Numbered from the stretch's first letter, positions 12,924-24,695 are shown. The stretch: 64,000 nt of DNA from Paragordius varius (GCA_964247055.1 OZ176052.1:10540001-10604000), one strand, 5' to 3'. Notes: a model not told the origin generated them from the sequence alone. Numbers and translations: made by a program.

Positions 12924-14843
12924 TTAGGGTAAAGCCAGATTTCCCAACTCTTTTTTAATAAAATCTTCATATTTTTTAACCAAATAATATGGTTGTTTTT
13001 CGCGTTGACACACCGTATCTTTCCGTATGGCATAAACAAAGTCTGGTTGATTTATCTTTCGGCTACAAATCAAAGGCATCCCCAAATCATTCTATATTTA
13101 TATATTGTAAATTGTGTTCATTAGTTTACTAAATAATAGCTTAGATAACTAAAATTTAAATAACCAAAATATAATCAAGACGAAAATTAATATAATTTGT
13201 AATTTACTTGGCATTCATAATCATAGTCTTCTACATATAAATTTTTAACAGTGATTTCGGAATCATTTACTGTATCAAACTGTCTTGGGCGAACTCTGTG
13301 GTATTCCCGATCAGTGTTTTGGGATATGGTTTTTTTACTTGGGTAAAAAACTAAATTTAAATAAATTGTTATTAACGTATATATGAATACAAACAAGAGA
13401 AAATTAAAAAGTATCAAATCTTACATGATTCTACTTTATTAGTCCAAGCTTGATATACACCAAACCTGTACATATCGCAAGCGGAATAAGGATCAAATTG
13501 AGCAACTAAAGAAAGTGGTGATACATCTTGTTCTTCTTTAAGAACTACTAAGGACAAAGGATTATTTTCGGGCCCGTTAACAATTCGTTCTACTTCAAGG
13601 TTTTGATTTTCTAAAGTATATCCACCTTGTATCGATATATTATCTGGTCTATATAATACAAATAACATTTTAGGTTTCACAATTTTAATATTAAATCTTT
13701 TTATATTAATAGGTAAATATCCCCCTTTAAAGAGATTGGAATACTTAATTTTTAACATTGAGTACAAACTGAAAATTTTAAAGACTTTTAGCGTAATTGA
13801 AATAGATAAAGGATTAAAACAAATAAATAGTACTCAACGTCTTCCACACATTCTTTCAATGTTAGGATGTGTTTTGTAGAAACGTAGCTACCTTGACAGT
13901 TTTTTGATGGCATGACAAGTTTAACCTATTACAAAATTTATAAATTATCCAAAAAATTATTTTTTTCAAACATTATAAATACGGTGTAAAAATATTCTAC
14001 AACATATATTTACATGGTATGGTTTATCCTTATAAGATTTTTCATAACCACTTTCATCTCTTGGAGGATCAGGTAGAACGTAGCCTATAAAACATAAAAT
14101 CATAATTATTTTTACATGTTAAAGAATAGCATTAAGAATGGATGTATACAAGTCTAAATCAGGGGTCTATAACACACAACCTAAGCGATCCGCGAAAAAA
14201 TTGAAAATTTTTATAATTCTCTAATTTCTAAAAATATGATTAATAATCTCAATAAAATTAATATCATTCGGAGTACTAGGAAATACTTTTTTTGTAAAAT
14301 TATTAAATAATTACCCTAGATTTGCCAGCTAAACATTTTTCGTCGGATAACTTTTATCTTACTTAATATATTTAATTTTAAAAAATTTAAATCGAAAACA
14401 AATACGTAATGATAGTAGGCAGTCAATTTGGATAAATTAAACAAACGAAAAATTGTGATCAAACATTGATAAATCTTATAAATAAAAATTGTAAATCAAT
14501 AATATAATCAAATTTTTCCAAATTTTTCCAAATATTTAACTATTAATCCATTGTTTTCCATTTATAAGTCGCAAAATAAATTGTTTGTGCATTTATAACG
14601 CCAGTTATTTAAAAGCGGTTGAGACAGTTATTGACGGTTGTGTTAAATTATAACTCGAATTAGTTTTACCCCTAACCATAATATCGTTTTAATTAAACGT
14701 ATTGACATGGCAAATTATAATTTTAAATACTGCATTGTAAAATGAAACCCATAGGCCCAAATTTTTTATGATATGTATATATTACCGCCCAAAGAATTTC
14801 CGAAAACCAGTGATGTCGTGATTATTAGAAAGGTCAATTTCAT
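12924..14843 (-). CDS. Secreted S1-family serine protease homologue, catalytically dead
   Basis: Six exons, in transcription order 14843-14786, 14084-14014, 13925-13834, 13768-13425, 13350-13208, 13091-12924. All have GT/AG borders and consistent phase, giving 291 aa. Exon 1 is a signal peptide (MKLTFLIITTSLVFGNSLG). The chymotrypsin fold is readable: HVKLVMPSKNCQGSYVSTKH then ILTLKEC aligns with the 'CGGSLIS..WVLTAAHC' block; NNPLSLVVLK aligns with 'DNDIALLKL'; NDLGMPLIC aligns with 'GDSGGPLVC'. The triad positions therefore read Glu68 (His57), Pro144 (Asp102) and Leu239 (Ser195). Paired cysteines and a long open frame persist, so this appears to be a maintained non-catalytic homologue, not debris. 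Such proteins act as cofactors, decoys or binding proteins in other animals; the role here is unknown. It is close in length to the active protease at 51179-52878. Confidence 0.82.
14159..14240. mobile_element. Possible hAT-like terminal fragment
   Basis: Begins CAGGGGTCTATAACACACAA, resembling the CAGGGGT-type hAT end at 8584. It lies within the first intron of the protease homologue. No partner end was found. Confidence 0.28.
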
Positions 14844-15155
14844 TGCAAGAAATAAAAAAACTCAAAAATATTAAAACGATTTTATAATGAGGTTCGTTTT
14901 AGAGGGCTGCTTTTTATAATATTTGTGTGTGATTGCGTTATATAAAAATCTGATGTAATAATCAATTTTTATGACAACCCTTTGTACAGAAGCAAATATG
15001 ATGAAATCGGTTATCATTTTGTTAGCATGTCTTTTGTTTAAGCATCCATCTTATATTTTATGAGATATTTTTGACAATTTCATTGCCTAACCCATTTTTT
15101 TAATTGTTGTAATAACAAATATTAGGATAGTCGCTCACTCAATAATTCAATATGT

Positions 15156-15192
<37 letters not shown>

Positions 15193-17083
15193 GCTGCAAT
15201 AATATTGCAAAATGTATATTTATTTAGAACGTGACATCAAATAAAGATGTGACCTTGACCAAAATATACATCAGATTATTTGAAAAACTATGGGTTTATT
15301 TGCCGATGCTTTTAACTGTGAGAATTTAAGATATATCTTTTAACCTTGATCAAATTGGACATTATTTGATATGTTAATTGTTGGGAAATACGCTTTTGTA
15401 AATTAAAATCAGTGGCGGAGCGAACATTTTAGACCGGGTAAATATATACCATTTGGACTTAAAGAGTATTCTTGAACACTTAAAGTTGGTCCTTCAACAC
15501 TTTTATTTTGTTTTTAATTTATATTAAACAAATGTGTTTTATCATCATTTATTTTATCATATTTAACCTGTTCTCATTATATAAAAATTATAAAATCTAT
15601 AAAACTTTTATTATTTAGAAAATGTATTTCTTTATAAATTTTTTGAAATATAAATATTAATAAGAATTAGCACATAGAAAAATATATAACTGGGTTATTG
15701 GGGAAAAAATTTTTTCGAAACAAATGATTTGGTTTTTAAATGTGAAATATCAAATTTAAATGAATAATTATACAATAGTTAAAGAAATGGTTAAAAAATA
15801 ATAAAATTAAAAAAATACATGCAAAAATTATGGTTCAAGCTTAAAAATTTAAAACCCAACTTGTGTACAATTAACTTGAAGTGTTTAATGAAACTCTTGA
15901 AATACAAATGGTATTTTACAATACTTCCTTCATCTAAATATGCCGTTAAAAACATACCTAACAGGTTCTGAGACACGATTATTACCGGATATCATATTAA
16001 TATTTGATTGAAAACAGAAAGCTATTTATATACAACGTTTTCCAAAGTGAAAATAATAAGGCAAGAGAATTGATAAGTTGATTATAACATTAACAACTAA
16101 TTCAATGTTCATTCAGAAACTTTTACGGTATTATGTGTGAATCTACGAACCTGAACTATTCTCAACCTTTTAGATGGCATTATACTTATTATCAAAAATA
16201 ATTTTTTCAGGTCTCAAGAAAAAACATTATCATATTTTTATGTTTAGAAGAAATCAGAAAATCGCTTCCATTTGATGCTATAATATATTCGATTAAATGG
16301 TTACCTTATTTCATTGTATATAAAATGTTTTTAACGAAATCATTTTTTGAAACTAATGTTTTCTGAATTCATAACGACAATAATCAAAAATGACGTTGTC
16401 GTTATAAAATCGAAGTGGACCGAAACCTCTCTTTTTAATCTGCCATAACAAACGCTAGTGATACTATGACACTTTATACCATGGCTTACATAATCAGTAA
16501 TATTTTTAAAGTACCATAATAGAAAATATTTGTCTGTTCAATATAAAAATCTTTTTAATCCATTTGGTTTAAAAGGTTACTACTTGTATCTAACACTGTT
16601 TTTATCCTCCCTATTTCAGCAATACTCAAATTCAGAATCAAGAGCTAATATTTTTTTTATTACGTTTTAAAGATAGAGTTTTGATATATTATTGTAAGGT
16701 TTATGAACTATATAGTTCCGTTAAAAAAGCTTTCGCTTTAAGAAATATGTAGTAAATATATTTTAAACCTTAGAATATCGGTATAATGTTACATTTAGTT
16801 TTAACATAATAGGTAAAAAAATTAGACATTTTGCTTAACAATTATTTAAAAAATTGACACTTAAATGTCCTTAAATTTTATTAGAAGCGAAGTTGCAAAA
16901 TGATTATAAACAAAAGGATGATTTTACAAATGTTCACAAATAAGTAACAAATTCAACTGATACCTTTTTTATTGTGCAAATATTTTGTTTTACCAACTAA
17001 TGTAATAAGAAAATATGATTTGATTTTTTAAATATGAAACCAGACCATATCTCTTTTTATAAAGGAAAACTTGCATTTTATCC
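14844..17083. other. Gene-free AT-rich stretch
   Basis: No supported gene. Contains a (TA)n run at about 15155-15188 and a 21-codon hydrophobic ATG frame at 14998-15063 with no identifiable downstream exon. Confidence 0.45.
15155..15188. repeat. TA dinucleotide microsatellite
   Basis: Uninterrupted alternating T and A for about 30 nt. Confidence 0.85.
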
Positions 17084-17091
17084 TATATAGC
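17084..17091. repeat. hAT target-site duplication, left copy
   Basis: TATATAGC, repeated exactly at 20530-20537. Confidence 0.9.
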
Positions 17092-17339
17092 TAAGGTGAC
17101 CAGATTTTTGGAAGGAAAAAGCGGGACAAATCTGATAGGGGGGGAGGGGTCATTGGGGGGTACAAATGAAAAATTTTCTACAAAAAATTTATTGTAATAT
17201 TTATTTATTTTTAACACAAATACATTATAAATATAAAAAAAATTGTACCTTACAGGTTGTTTGTACCTTATTCAATAAATTTACATGTGCACGAACAAAG
17301 GGTGAAGGGATTTTAATATTCTAGAAAAAAATAATAAAG

Positions 17340-18060
17340 ACGAAATCATCACAAAGTGCGCTGGGTGATGCAAGAAGCGGCACAAAAAATATTTTTAGCG
17401 AATAATCTTAATCAAAACATTATTGGCAGATACACAACGCTATTTAAACAGCTACTGATTTGTTATCCCTGGATGTGGAAAATATAGATGTTAAAATGCT
17501 TGGATATTGTAGAACTGTTGGTTAGCTCTTTTGCCAGAGATTGAAATATTTATAAAAATGTGATCTCCTAGAACCCTATTTTTTATCACAGGACAAAGGT
17601 CAAAATTCCAAGATAAAAAAGGTTAGAAAATAATTTCATACCATTACCTAATCGCAATATTATAAAGCATCTAGAAAAACAAGGGTCAATGAATAGCCAG
17701 CTTTTAAAAATGTTTTATACAAACAGAAACGAATATTTAGAAGACAAGACGGTGCACAATGACACTTTTTTATGAAGTCTCATTATTAAATAAATATATT
17801 GACTGAAAACTTATATTATGGACAGCAGAAAAAAATACGTAGGATAGAAATGGTTAAAATAATCATTTTTAAACAAATTATCACAATAATATTTTAATTG
17901 TAGAATTTGCATTTCTTCACCTGAACCACTGCTATTGAACGCGTTTTTCCACAGTGAATTAAGTAAGGACACGGAATCAAATTTAAATGTTGAATAAAAG
18001 CCATTTGATGTGTTCAAATATAATATGTCAAATTATGAAGACTTATACAAGATTTTAAGT
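17340..18060 (+). pseudogene. Inverted degenerate copy of part of the hAT transposase
   Basis: Plus-strand segments here match the sense strand of the minus-strand transposase. 'ataatcttaatcaaaacatt' at about 17401 matches the region around 19230-19260 in reverse. The block at about 17930-18058 (gcgtttttccacagtgaatt, then gtcaaattatgaagactt) matches the C-terminal dimerisation-domain region around 18180-18320. Many stops; no function expected. It lies inside the same terminal repeats. Confidence 0.7.
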
Positions 18061-18110
18061 AATTTTGTTTATTTTTTAACATAAAAACTTTATAAATATA
18101 AGAAAATGTT

Positions 18111-19967
18111 TTATTCTTTGGGATATTTTTTGTTTGAGTGAATGCGTTTTAGCAGATTGTCATAATTTTTTAAAATATTGTAGAAGTCTTCACAAGAATT
18201 TGTCAAATTATATTTGACAGATAAAACGGCATTTAAAGTTTCAACATTTAAATTTGATTTTTCCGATGTCCACACCTGATTTACTGTGGAAAAAACGCGC
18301 TCAGTAGCAGCGTTGGTTCCAGGTAAAGATAGTGCGAATTTCACAATTTTTAAAATATTATTGTATGTAATATAGTTGGCTTCAAAATGATGAAATATTT
18401 CCAACCATTTCTTTTCTACTGTATATTTTTCATTTGTCCATAATTTAAGTTTTTTATTATTAATATATCTTTTAACTAATGATACTTCAGAAAAAAGATC
18501 ATTTTCTGAAAGATTACTTTTTGAGAATTTTTGGGAGCAGATATAATCAAATGATTTTTGAACATCGCACCAATTAAATTCTGGTTTTAATGTTATCCAA
18601 TGAAAATGATCAATTTCATTGAATTGCGTCGTCCAGTCTTCCAAATAATCTTTACAGTTTGTATAAAACATTTTTATATGGTACAGGACATCTTGGCGAT
18701 TTATTAAGCCTTGTTTTTCTAAATTATTTATTATATTGCGGATGGTTAATGGTATAAAATTATTTTCTAACCGTTCTTGACATTAGAATTTTAGGTTACT
18801 AACTTCATTGGCTACTTCGATTGCCGAAATTTTGTCACTTTCTATCAATTTAATAACATTTTGAAAGAGAGAAGCTTGATTATGTAAAAATTCTAACCAT
18901 ATTTTTGAAGAATCACTTTCAAAAATCTTTTTTAAAGTTGTAGGACATTTGTCCTGTGATAAAAAAGATTTTAAAGGATATACATTTTAAAAAAAAATAT
19001 AGCTGGCATAAACGCTAACCAACGAGTTTTACAATATCCAAGCATTTTTTGATATTGAACTTCTGCATTTTCACAGAATTTTTTAAGCGTTTCAACACGT
19101 ACCGTGTATATATAAAAATAGGAATATATTTTAACAACTACATTTTCCACATCTAGGGGTAACAAATCAGCAGCTGTTTGAATAGCGTTGTGTATTATAT
19201 GCGCTGCACACCCAACGCCAATAATGTTTTGATTAAGATTATCTGTTAATTTATGAAAAATATTTTTTGTTCCCCCCCCCCCTTGCTTTTCCACCAAAGT
19301 TCGTATTGGTGTTGTCAGCGCAATATGCGATAATTTTGTCTTTTAAATTATTTTTTTCTATATATATGCATTATTGATGTAAATATTATTTCGGAATTTT
19401 CACCGGGTAGAGAAATTAAATCTAAATTTTTTTTTACTCCGGTTTCTGAATCAAAATATTTTATTAAAGTGGGAAATAATTTTGTTTCATAGTGATTTGA
19501 TGCATCAGAGTATAGGGATAAGAAATTAATTTTCAGCAAATTTTTTTGTATTACAGAAAATGCATGTGGCGAAATGACATTGCACACAATGGCTTCAGCC
19601 TTTGTACGGGCACATGTAATAACGTGCAAATAATCTGTGAGGTACAGTCCATAGATCTATAAGAATGATTTTGATTAACGGCGTGAAAAGATAACACGCC
19701 CTCAGCTAGTGCCAAATTCTTTTCTTCCTCTCCAAAAGCGGTTTTTCGAAAAAAATCGCTCATTTTGTAAGATGATGCCGCCATATCTAAACATTTTTTA
19801 TGTTTCTGTGTTTCCATATGTGTAATATCATGCTTGCCGCCATGTGCTAGGGTGAATTCCCCCTCGCATAAAGAACATATAACAAATGATTCATTCTTCG
19901 TTTTTTTGATAAAAGGAAAATCTTTCATTAATTCATCGTTGAATTTACAACCTCTTTTTGTGCTCAT
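18111..19967 (-). pseudogene. hAT transposase, frameshifted
   Basis: Four successive frames cover most of a hAT transposase. 19967-19640 starts MSTKRGCKFNDELMKDFPFI and carries a BED-type finger (CSLC followed by paired histidines, HMETQKHKK). 19629-19350 and 19297-18990 carry the catalytic core, with VGCAAHIIHNAIQTAADLLP and YCKTRWLAF. 18671-18111 carries the C-terminal dimerisation domain, with LPGTNAATERVFSTVNQVWT. Frame changes occur near 19640, 19320, 18975 and between 18780 and 18671, so no intact protein is made. The conserved RW and ERVFS motifs make the family assignment firm. Confidence 0.85.
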
Positions 19968-19983
19968 ATTTATAAACTACTAT

Positions 19984-20260
19984 TAGTATAATAAATATTA
20001 TATTACCTTAATTTTCTGGAATAAACGGGTAAGGTACCGATTTGTGGTATCAATTTGTCTTTTAAGCTACCGATTTATGGTATTAATTCGGCTTTTTAAT
20101 AATGTTGGCAAGTATAAAACTAAAATATTAGTATGATAAATATTATATTACCTTAATTTTCTGGAATAAACGTGTAAGGTACCGATTTGTGGTATCAATT
20201 TGTCTTTTAATCTAGAGATTTGTGGTATTAACTTGGCTTTTTGATAATGATGACAGTTAG
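19984..20260. repeat. 145-bp tandem duplication inside the hAT element
   Basis: Two head-to-tail units starting at 19984 and 20129 share 'attatattaccttaatttt' and 'aaggtaccgatttgtggtat'. They sit just upstream of the transposase start, where the promoter would be. Confidence 0.85.
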
Positions 20261-20529
20261 GAAGGAAAGTGTCTAATTATATGATATAAATTCGAAAAAA
20301 TTAATATTTTTAATTTTAAAATAAAAAATTTTAATTTAAAATTTATATAGATTTTAAAGATATTTAATGATAAAAAAATTAAACGGATAAAAAAAATTTA
20401 TTTGTATTAAAAAAAAATTTTTTTATATAATCGTGAAAAAGCGGGACATTTTAAAAACGTAGCGGGACGCGGGACAAAGTGTGAAAAAGCGGGACTGTCC
20501 CGCCAAAAGCGGGACGTCTGGTCACCTTA

Positions 20530-20537
20530 TATATAGC
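20530..20537. repeat. hAT target-site duplication, right copy
   Basis: TATATAGC, identical to 17084-17091. Confidence 0.9.
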
Positions 20538-20559
20538 CAACATTTGGGCATCATATGAG

Positions 20560-21660
20560 AGTAGCAAATAATTTATTTCTAAAAGTTGCGATCTTTTTTG
20601 GGATTTTACAATTTCAATATTTAATTAGTAATGTACTTTAATTAATATTTATAAAGTTTTATTTTTCGAATTGCATTGCACATAAATCGAACCCTGGTTG
20701 ATAAATGTATAGGATTATCATGGTGCTTTTGGTTTCGGGGCATACGAGCGATGTAAGTTTTCACTTTTGTGGTTAGTGCCCTATAATAGCAAAGTCAAAG
20801 CACATTTTTTGGAAAGCTACTGCTTTCCAAAAAATATCATTGAAATATATGATATATTCTAGTTAAAAAGCAATACAATATTTTTATAAAATTTTAAAAT
20901 GTGGGCTGAGTCACAAATTTATGTCCATTCCCTCTAAAATGGATTAGATTTCTTAAAAAAACGCAATAATGTGTGATTTAAATTTTTTAAAATATATGCT
21001 AGATTATGACATCAACAAAAGGGTTCAAATATTTTAGCAATTTTTTTTGAAGTCCTTACTATTATACATGGAATTATCATTTTATGATATTATAAAAACA
21101 ATTTTCTATTAAATTGGATGATGCTTAACATTTCTATTACCATAATTTTGAATTAAATATTCGTTTGTTTTTAAATTTATACTAGATATAAATAGTTACA
21201 AAATTTACCACTTAAACCCGTGTTATATAAATAAAGTGTTTATATAAAATCGAAAAAAGTTTTTTCACAACCTTTCCACCGTGCCTCAAAATATCATAAA
21301 ACTCGTTTTACCATATTTACCATAAATTAAATTTTTGAGCAAATATTCATTTTTTTGGATTTGTCAAAATATAGCATTGATTAAAAAAATTTGATCGCGC
21401 AAAAACAGCCTTTATTTTAAAAGAACTGGCCTATTTTGGATGATGAGGCTTTCGGGGCTTAAAAATTTATTAAAATATATTGTTTTGTCTATTATATGTT
21501 TATAGAATGAAGTATTTATCTTTCAAATTTTTTTAGCAAAACGTACGCAAACTTTGCTTGTTATTCAGCACTTACCACAAAAGTGGTATTAACCTTCATA
21601 TCTCACTCGTAATTAAAATCAAAAGCACCATGAGAATCCTGATAATATTCGGGATATTAT
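20560..21660. repeat. Dispersed AT-rich repeat (family R2), possibly two inverted pieces
   Basis: Shares modules with 7990-8230, 43960-44760 and 54700-57250. At about 20713 'ggattatcatggtgcttttg' reads in reverse orientation relative to 'caaaagcaccatgagaatcc' at about 21620, so the ends of this copy are inverted. The interior holds 'ttattaaaatatattgtttt'-type blocks. Non-coding. Confidence 0.5.
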
Positions 21661-21762
21661 TTTGTTAACATATGTTAAGCTCTCTTTTATTACAATAAGA
21701 ATAAGAATATTTGTTATTAAAAGAACCCAACATAATTTAGATAGAGTATAAAATGAAATATA

Positions 21763-21780
21763 ATAATAATAATAATAATT
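21763..21780. repeat. (AAT)n tail of the LINE
   Basis: Trinucleotide run at the 3' end of the minus-strand LINE; RTE-type elements typically end in short tandem repeats rather than poly(A). Confidence 0.7.
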
Positions 21781-21799
21781 ACATTATATGATATCACTC

Positions 21800-22126
21800 T
21801 TTCGAGCGGTCATATCCGTAAACTATTTTGCCATAGAACCCTGTCTAAGGCGTCTTCGCGTTTTAGGTTCAGTTTTGCCATTTCCTCTTAACTGTATCTA
21901 TCCATCGCGTTTTAGGGCGCCCTTTTCCCCTCTTGCCTTTTACAATATAATCATCAATCTTTTTACCAATGTAATTTTTATCTCTTCTTTCAACATGTCC
22001 AAACCATCTTAAACGATTTACCATCATCTTTTGCGTTACCGATTTGATTTCCGTACTTCCTCTTATGTAGACATTCTTCACCTTGTCTTTCCTCGTTACA
22101 CCGCACATCAATCTAAGCATTCTCAT
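21800..22126 (-). pseudogene. C-terminal domain of the LINE polyprotein
   Basis: Reads MLRLMCGVTRKDKVKN, NRLRWFGHVERRDKNYIG and GKRGKGRPKTRWIDTVK. This module is widely conserved at the C terminus of RTE-type polyproteins. It is out of frame with the RT segment by a one-base change near 22127. Another frame change near 21868 precedes the final LNLKREDALDRVLWQNSLRI. Confidence 0.85.
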
Positions 22127-22127
22127 T

Positions 22128-23702
22128 TCAGTAACCTAAAAAGTGCCTCTCTTCTGATTTCTTTATTGCCCATGTCTGTGAGTTGTACATCATTGTTGGT
22201 TGTACAACAGCACTGTAAATCTTACCCTTTACTTTTAGGTCAATATTTTTGTCGCACAAAACACTTGAGATCTTTTTGTAATTTGCCCAACTATTTCGAA
22301 TTCTTAAATTAATTTCAAGTGTTAAAGATCCATCAGCTGCTAATATCGCTCCTAAATATTTGCATTCTTCCTGACCTTTTAATACCCACCCTTCTTCTAA
22401 TTCTATTTCTCGTTTTTTCCCGCCAAAATTTATCAGTTCCGTTTTCTTTTTGTTAACTTTTAATCCGCATCGTCGTAACACATCAATCCATTTACCCACC
22501 GATTCTTTTAATTCATGCAACTCGTCGGACAGCACTATTAGGTCGTCTGCATAAAGAAAATACCAGCCATCATGTTGTCCTACTTCTTTTGAAATTTCGT
22601 CCATGCATATTATAAATAATAACGGGCTGATTGCAGACCCCTGATAGACCTCTTCGTTTATTTTAATAGGACCTGATATTCCCTGGTGTGTTTTAATTTT
22701 GGTTTGGTGTGATTCGTACATGCTTTTTAAAATCTTTATGTAACTTTCAGGGACCTTTTTCCGTCTTAAGCTCCACCATATTGTGCTCCGAGGTATTCTG
22801 TCAAATGCCTTTTCAATATCAATACAAATACCATGCAACTCCTTTTTCATTTCTATATGCTTCTCGATTAGCCTTCTTACTGCGTGAATTGGATCAATGG
22901 TGGATTTTCCTGGAATAAAACCAAATTGATTACCCTCTATACTAACCATTTTTCTTATTCTTTTCTCTAGTACTTTCTCAAATAACTTCATTGTATGCGA
23001 CATCAATCTTATCCCTCTGTAATTATTACAATCATTAATATCTCCTTTACCCTTGAAAATGGGAACAGTGAAACTCTCCTTCCATTCGGTTGGTATCATA
23101 CCTGTAGTAACTACATTATTAAAAATATCCGCTAAAAATTCAATACCTTTCTCTGACAATATTTTCCAACAGTTTATGTTAATATCGTCTGGACCTGCAG
23201 CCTTATTTATTGACATCTCTTCTAAACTAGCCTGGACTTCTTCTTTTGTTATACTTTCAATATGCGCAGAATTATAATCTGGTGTTTCGGGTAAACTTGT
23301 TTCACTGACGCCCAATTCAAGATCCTGGAAATATTCTTTCCACCTTTTCAATATTTTCGCTTCCTCAACGAGTAATTTGCCTTTTTTATCTTTAATAGCT
23401 GTCGCGTAAGGGGGCAGGTCCAGCTTTCTTCTGTGTCTTAGTCGAGCAATTTTAACTTTGTTTAGACCTTGCTTACTGTTCAACTCTTCATATAATGATG
23501 CCGTCTTTTCTTTTTTGACTAATCTTACAAGCCTTTTAAGTTCCTTATTAATCCTTTTATATTTTTCCTTGTCTTCTGCTTGGTGGGTAAACCTCCACAT
23601 TTTAAAAGCTTTTCTTTTCTCTCGCGATTTCAGAATTATTTTTTCGTCTTTCAGCCATGCCTCTCTATAAACCTGGTTTCTGCCACCTTTCATTCCGCAC
23701 AC
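22128..23702 (-). CDS. LINE reverse transcriptase segment
   Basis: A 524-codon open frame carrying the RT palm and fingers. Visible motifs are NKAAGPDDININCWKIL (motif 0/1), NNYRGIRLMSHTMKLFEKVL, GFIPGKSTIDPIHAVR, GICIDIEKAFDRIPR (motif A), QGSAISPLLFIICMDEI (motif B), FLYADDLIVL (catalytic YADD) and KCEYLG-like KYLGAILAADG. The RT core appears unbroken, although the flanking endonuclease and C-terminal parts are out of frame. It functions in target-primed reverse transcription of the element. Assignment to an RTE-like clade is from overall sequence and layout. Confidence 0.88.
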   Translation of the reverse strand: MCGMKGGRNQVYREAWLKDEKIILKSREKRKAFKMWRFTHQAEDKEKYKRINKELKRLVRLVKKEKTASLYEELNSKQGLNKVKIARLRHRRKLDLPPYATAIKDKKGKLLVEEAKILKRWKEYFQDLELGVSETSLPETPDYNSAHIESITKEEVQASLEEMSINKAAGPDDININCWKILSEKGIEFLADIFNNVVTTGMIPTEWKESFTVPIFKGKGDINDCNNYRGIRLMSHTMKLFEKVLEKRIRKMVSIEGNQFGFIPGKSTIDPIHAVRRLIEKHIEMKKELHGICIDIEKAFDRIPRSTIWWSLRRKKVPESYIKILKSMYESHQTKIKTHQGISGPIKINEEVYQGSAISPLLFIICMDEISKEVGQHDGWYFLYADDLIVLSDELHELKESVGKWIDVLRRCGLKVNKKKTELINFGGKKREIELEEGWVLKGQEECKYLGAILAADGSLTLEINLRIRNSWANYKKISSVLCDKNIDLKVKGKIYSAVVQPTMMYNSQTWAIKKSEERHFLGY

Positions 23703-23810
23703 CTTAACTCCCGCCTCTCATTTTTTTTGCCACCTGAGACCAAACACTTTCTGGATCACTGTTCCTGTCTAGTATGCCTACCGTTTCTACAAATCTTTCT
23801 TTAATGTTTC

Positions 23811-24695
23811 TTAGAGAACCCATTTAATTACCTTCGGCGCTATAAGCTTAGGCTTTTTGGCATTTATTGGCATATCTGTCATATATTTACACATAATTAA
23901 ATTGTGTTGTGTGCTAATCTGCAAGTTAGGTATCACTTTGCAGTCCAAAACAAACTTTAAAGACTTTCGTGGCACTAGAATATAATCAATTTGTGACTTC
24001 TTATTTCCACTTTCGTAGGTAATTAAATGGCTATCCCTTTTCGTAAAAAAAGTATTTGTTATAGCAAAGTTATAAGATTGGGCAAATAATAAACTAGCCC
24101 CTTCTTCATTTATAACCCCGTAACCTTTTCCGCCGTGCCAAGGCTCAAAACCTCTCCTATTTTGTCCCACGTGCCCGTTGAAATCACCACAAAATATAAT
24201 TTCTCTGTCTTTCGTTAATGAAGTCATTTCTGCGTCTAACAAATCATAGAATTTATCTTTCTCCGGTTTAGTTAAACCTATCTGGGGGGCATAAACGCTA
24301 AAGATAGTAAAAACCCTCTTATTTAACAATACGTCGACACTTATTATTCTACTGTCAGCACGTCTAACCTCAATTACTTGATTGGCAAATCTTGGGCACA
24401 CTATTATGGCAACCCCACAGTAACCATCCGTAGAACCTGAATAAAACATTTTATAATTACCCTCTAACGTCTTAGTACCATTTCCACGGTATCTGGTCTC
24501 CTGAATGCACAAAAAATTTACTTTTTTTACCCTCATAGTTTCAACTAAATCATATAACTTACTTTTTAACGAACCAACATTTATACTGGCAAAACACATT
24601 CTACAACCTTCCTTATCCCTAGTGGCCCCTACCTCCGTGCAGCGACTGGCCGGGTCTGGCCTGCACGCCTTACAAAAAACACTCATAAAAAACAA
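23811..24695 (-). CDS. LINE AP-endonuclease segment
   Basis: A 294-codon frame with the exonuclease/endonuclease fold: FLCIQETRYRGNG, IIFCGDFNGHVGQNRRG, SQIDYILVPRKS and STQHNLIMCK. These are the metal-binding and catalytic motifs of RTE-type endonucleases (craniofacial-development-protein-2-like in automated annotations). The frame ends at a stop near 23811. The linker to RT (KERFVETVGILDRNSDPES) continues in another frame, indicating one-base changes near 23813 and 23705. Confidence 0.85.
   Translation of the reverse strand: MFFMSVFCKACRPDPASRCTEVGATRDKEGCRMCFASINVGSLKSKLYDLVETMRVKKVNFLCIQETRYRGNGTKTLEGNYKMFYSGSTDGYCGVAIIVCPRFANQVIEVRRADSRIISVDVLLNKRVFTIFSVYAPQIGLTKPEKDKFYDLLDAEMTSLTKDREIIFCGDFNGHVGQNRRGFEPWHGGKGYGVINEEGASLLFAQSYNFAITNTFFTKRDSHLITYESGNKKSQIDYILVPRKSLKFVLDCKVIPNLQISTQHNLIMCKYMTDMPINAKKPKLIAPKVIKWVL

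Larger units (their letters stand above)
17092..20529 (-). mobile_element. hAT DNA transposon with transposase (decayed)
   Basis: Bounded by TAAGGTGACCAGA at 17092 and its exact reverse complement ending at 20529, with a perfect 8-bp target duplication, the hAT hallmark. The subterminal sequence is rich in AAAGCGGGAC motifs. The minus strand encodes a BED-finger hAT transposase related to KIAA1586/ZMYM6-like proteins, broken into several frames. An older partial copy of the same transposase lies in the opposite orientation at about 17340-18060. A 145-bp tandem duplication lies upstream of the transposase start (19984-20260). The perfect target duplication suggests moderate age; the broken coding sequence makes it non-autonomous now. 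Confidence 0.9.

Noticed and set aside
14998-15063. Signal-peptide-like 21-codon frame MMKSVIILLACLLF on the plus strand
   Set aside because: No donor with a compatible downstream exon could be found; short hydrophobic frames are frequent in AT-rich DNA.
15405-15440. CAGTGGCGGAGCGAACATTT as a hAT-type terminal repeat
   Set aside because: No partner end or target duplication was found nearby.
21788-23804. Plus-strand open frames opposite the LINE
   Set aside because: Shadows of the minus-strand reverse transcriptase and endonuclease.
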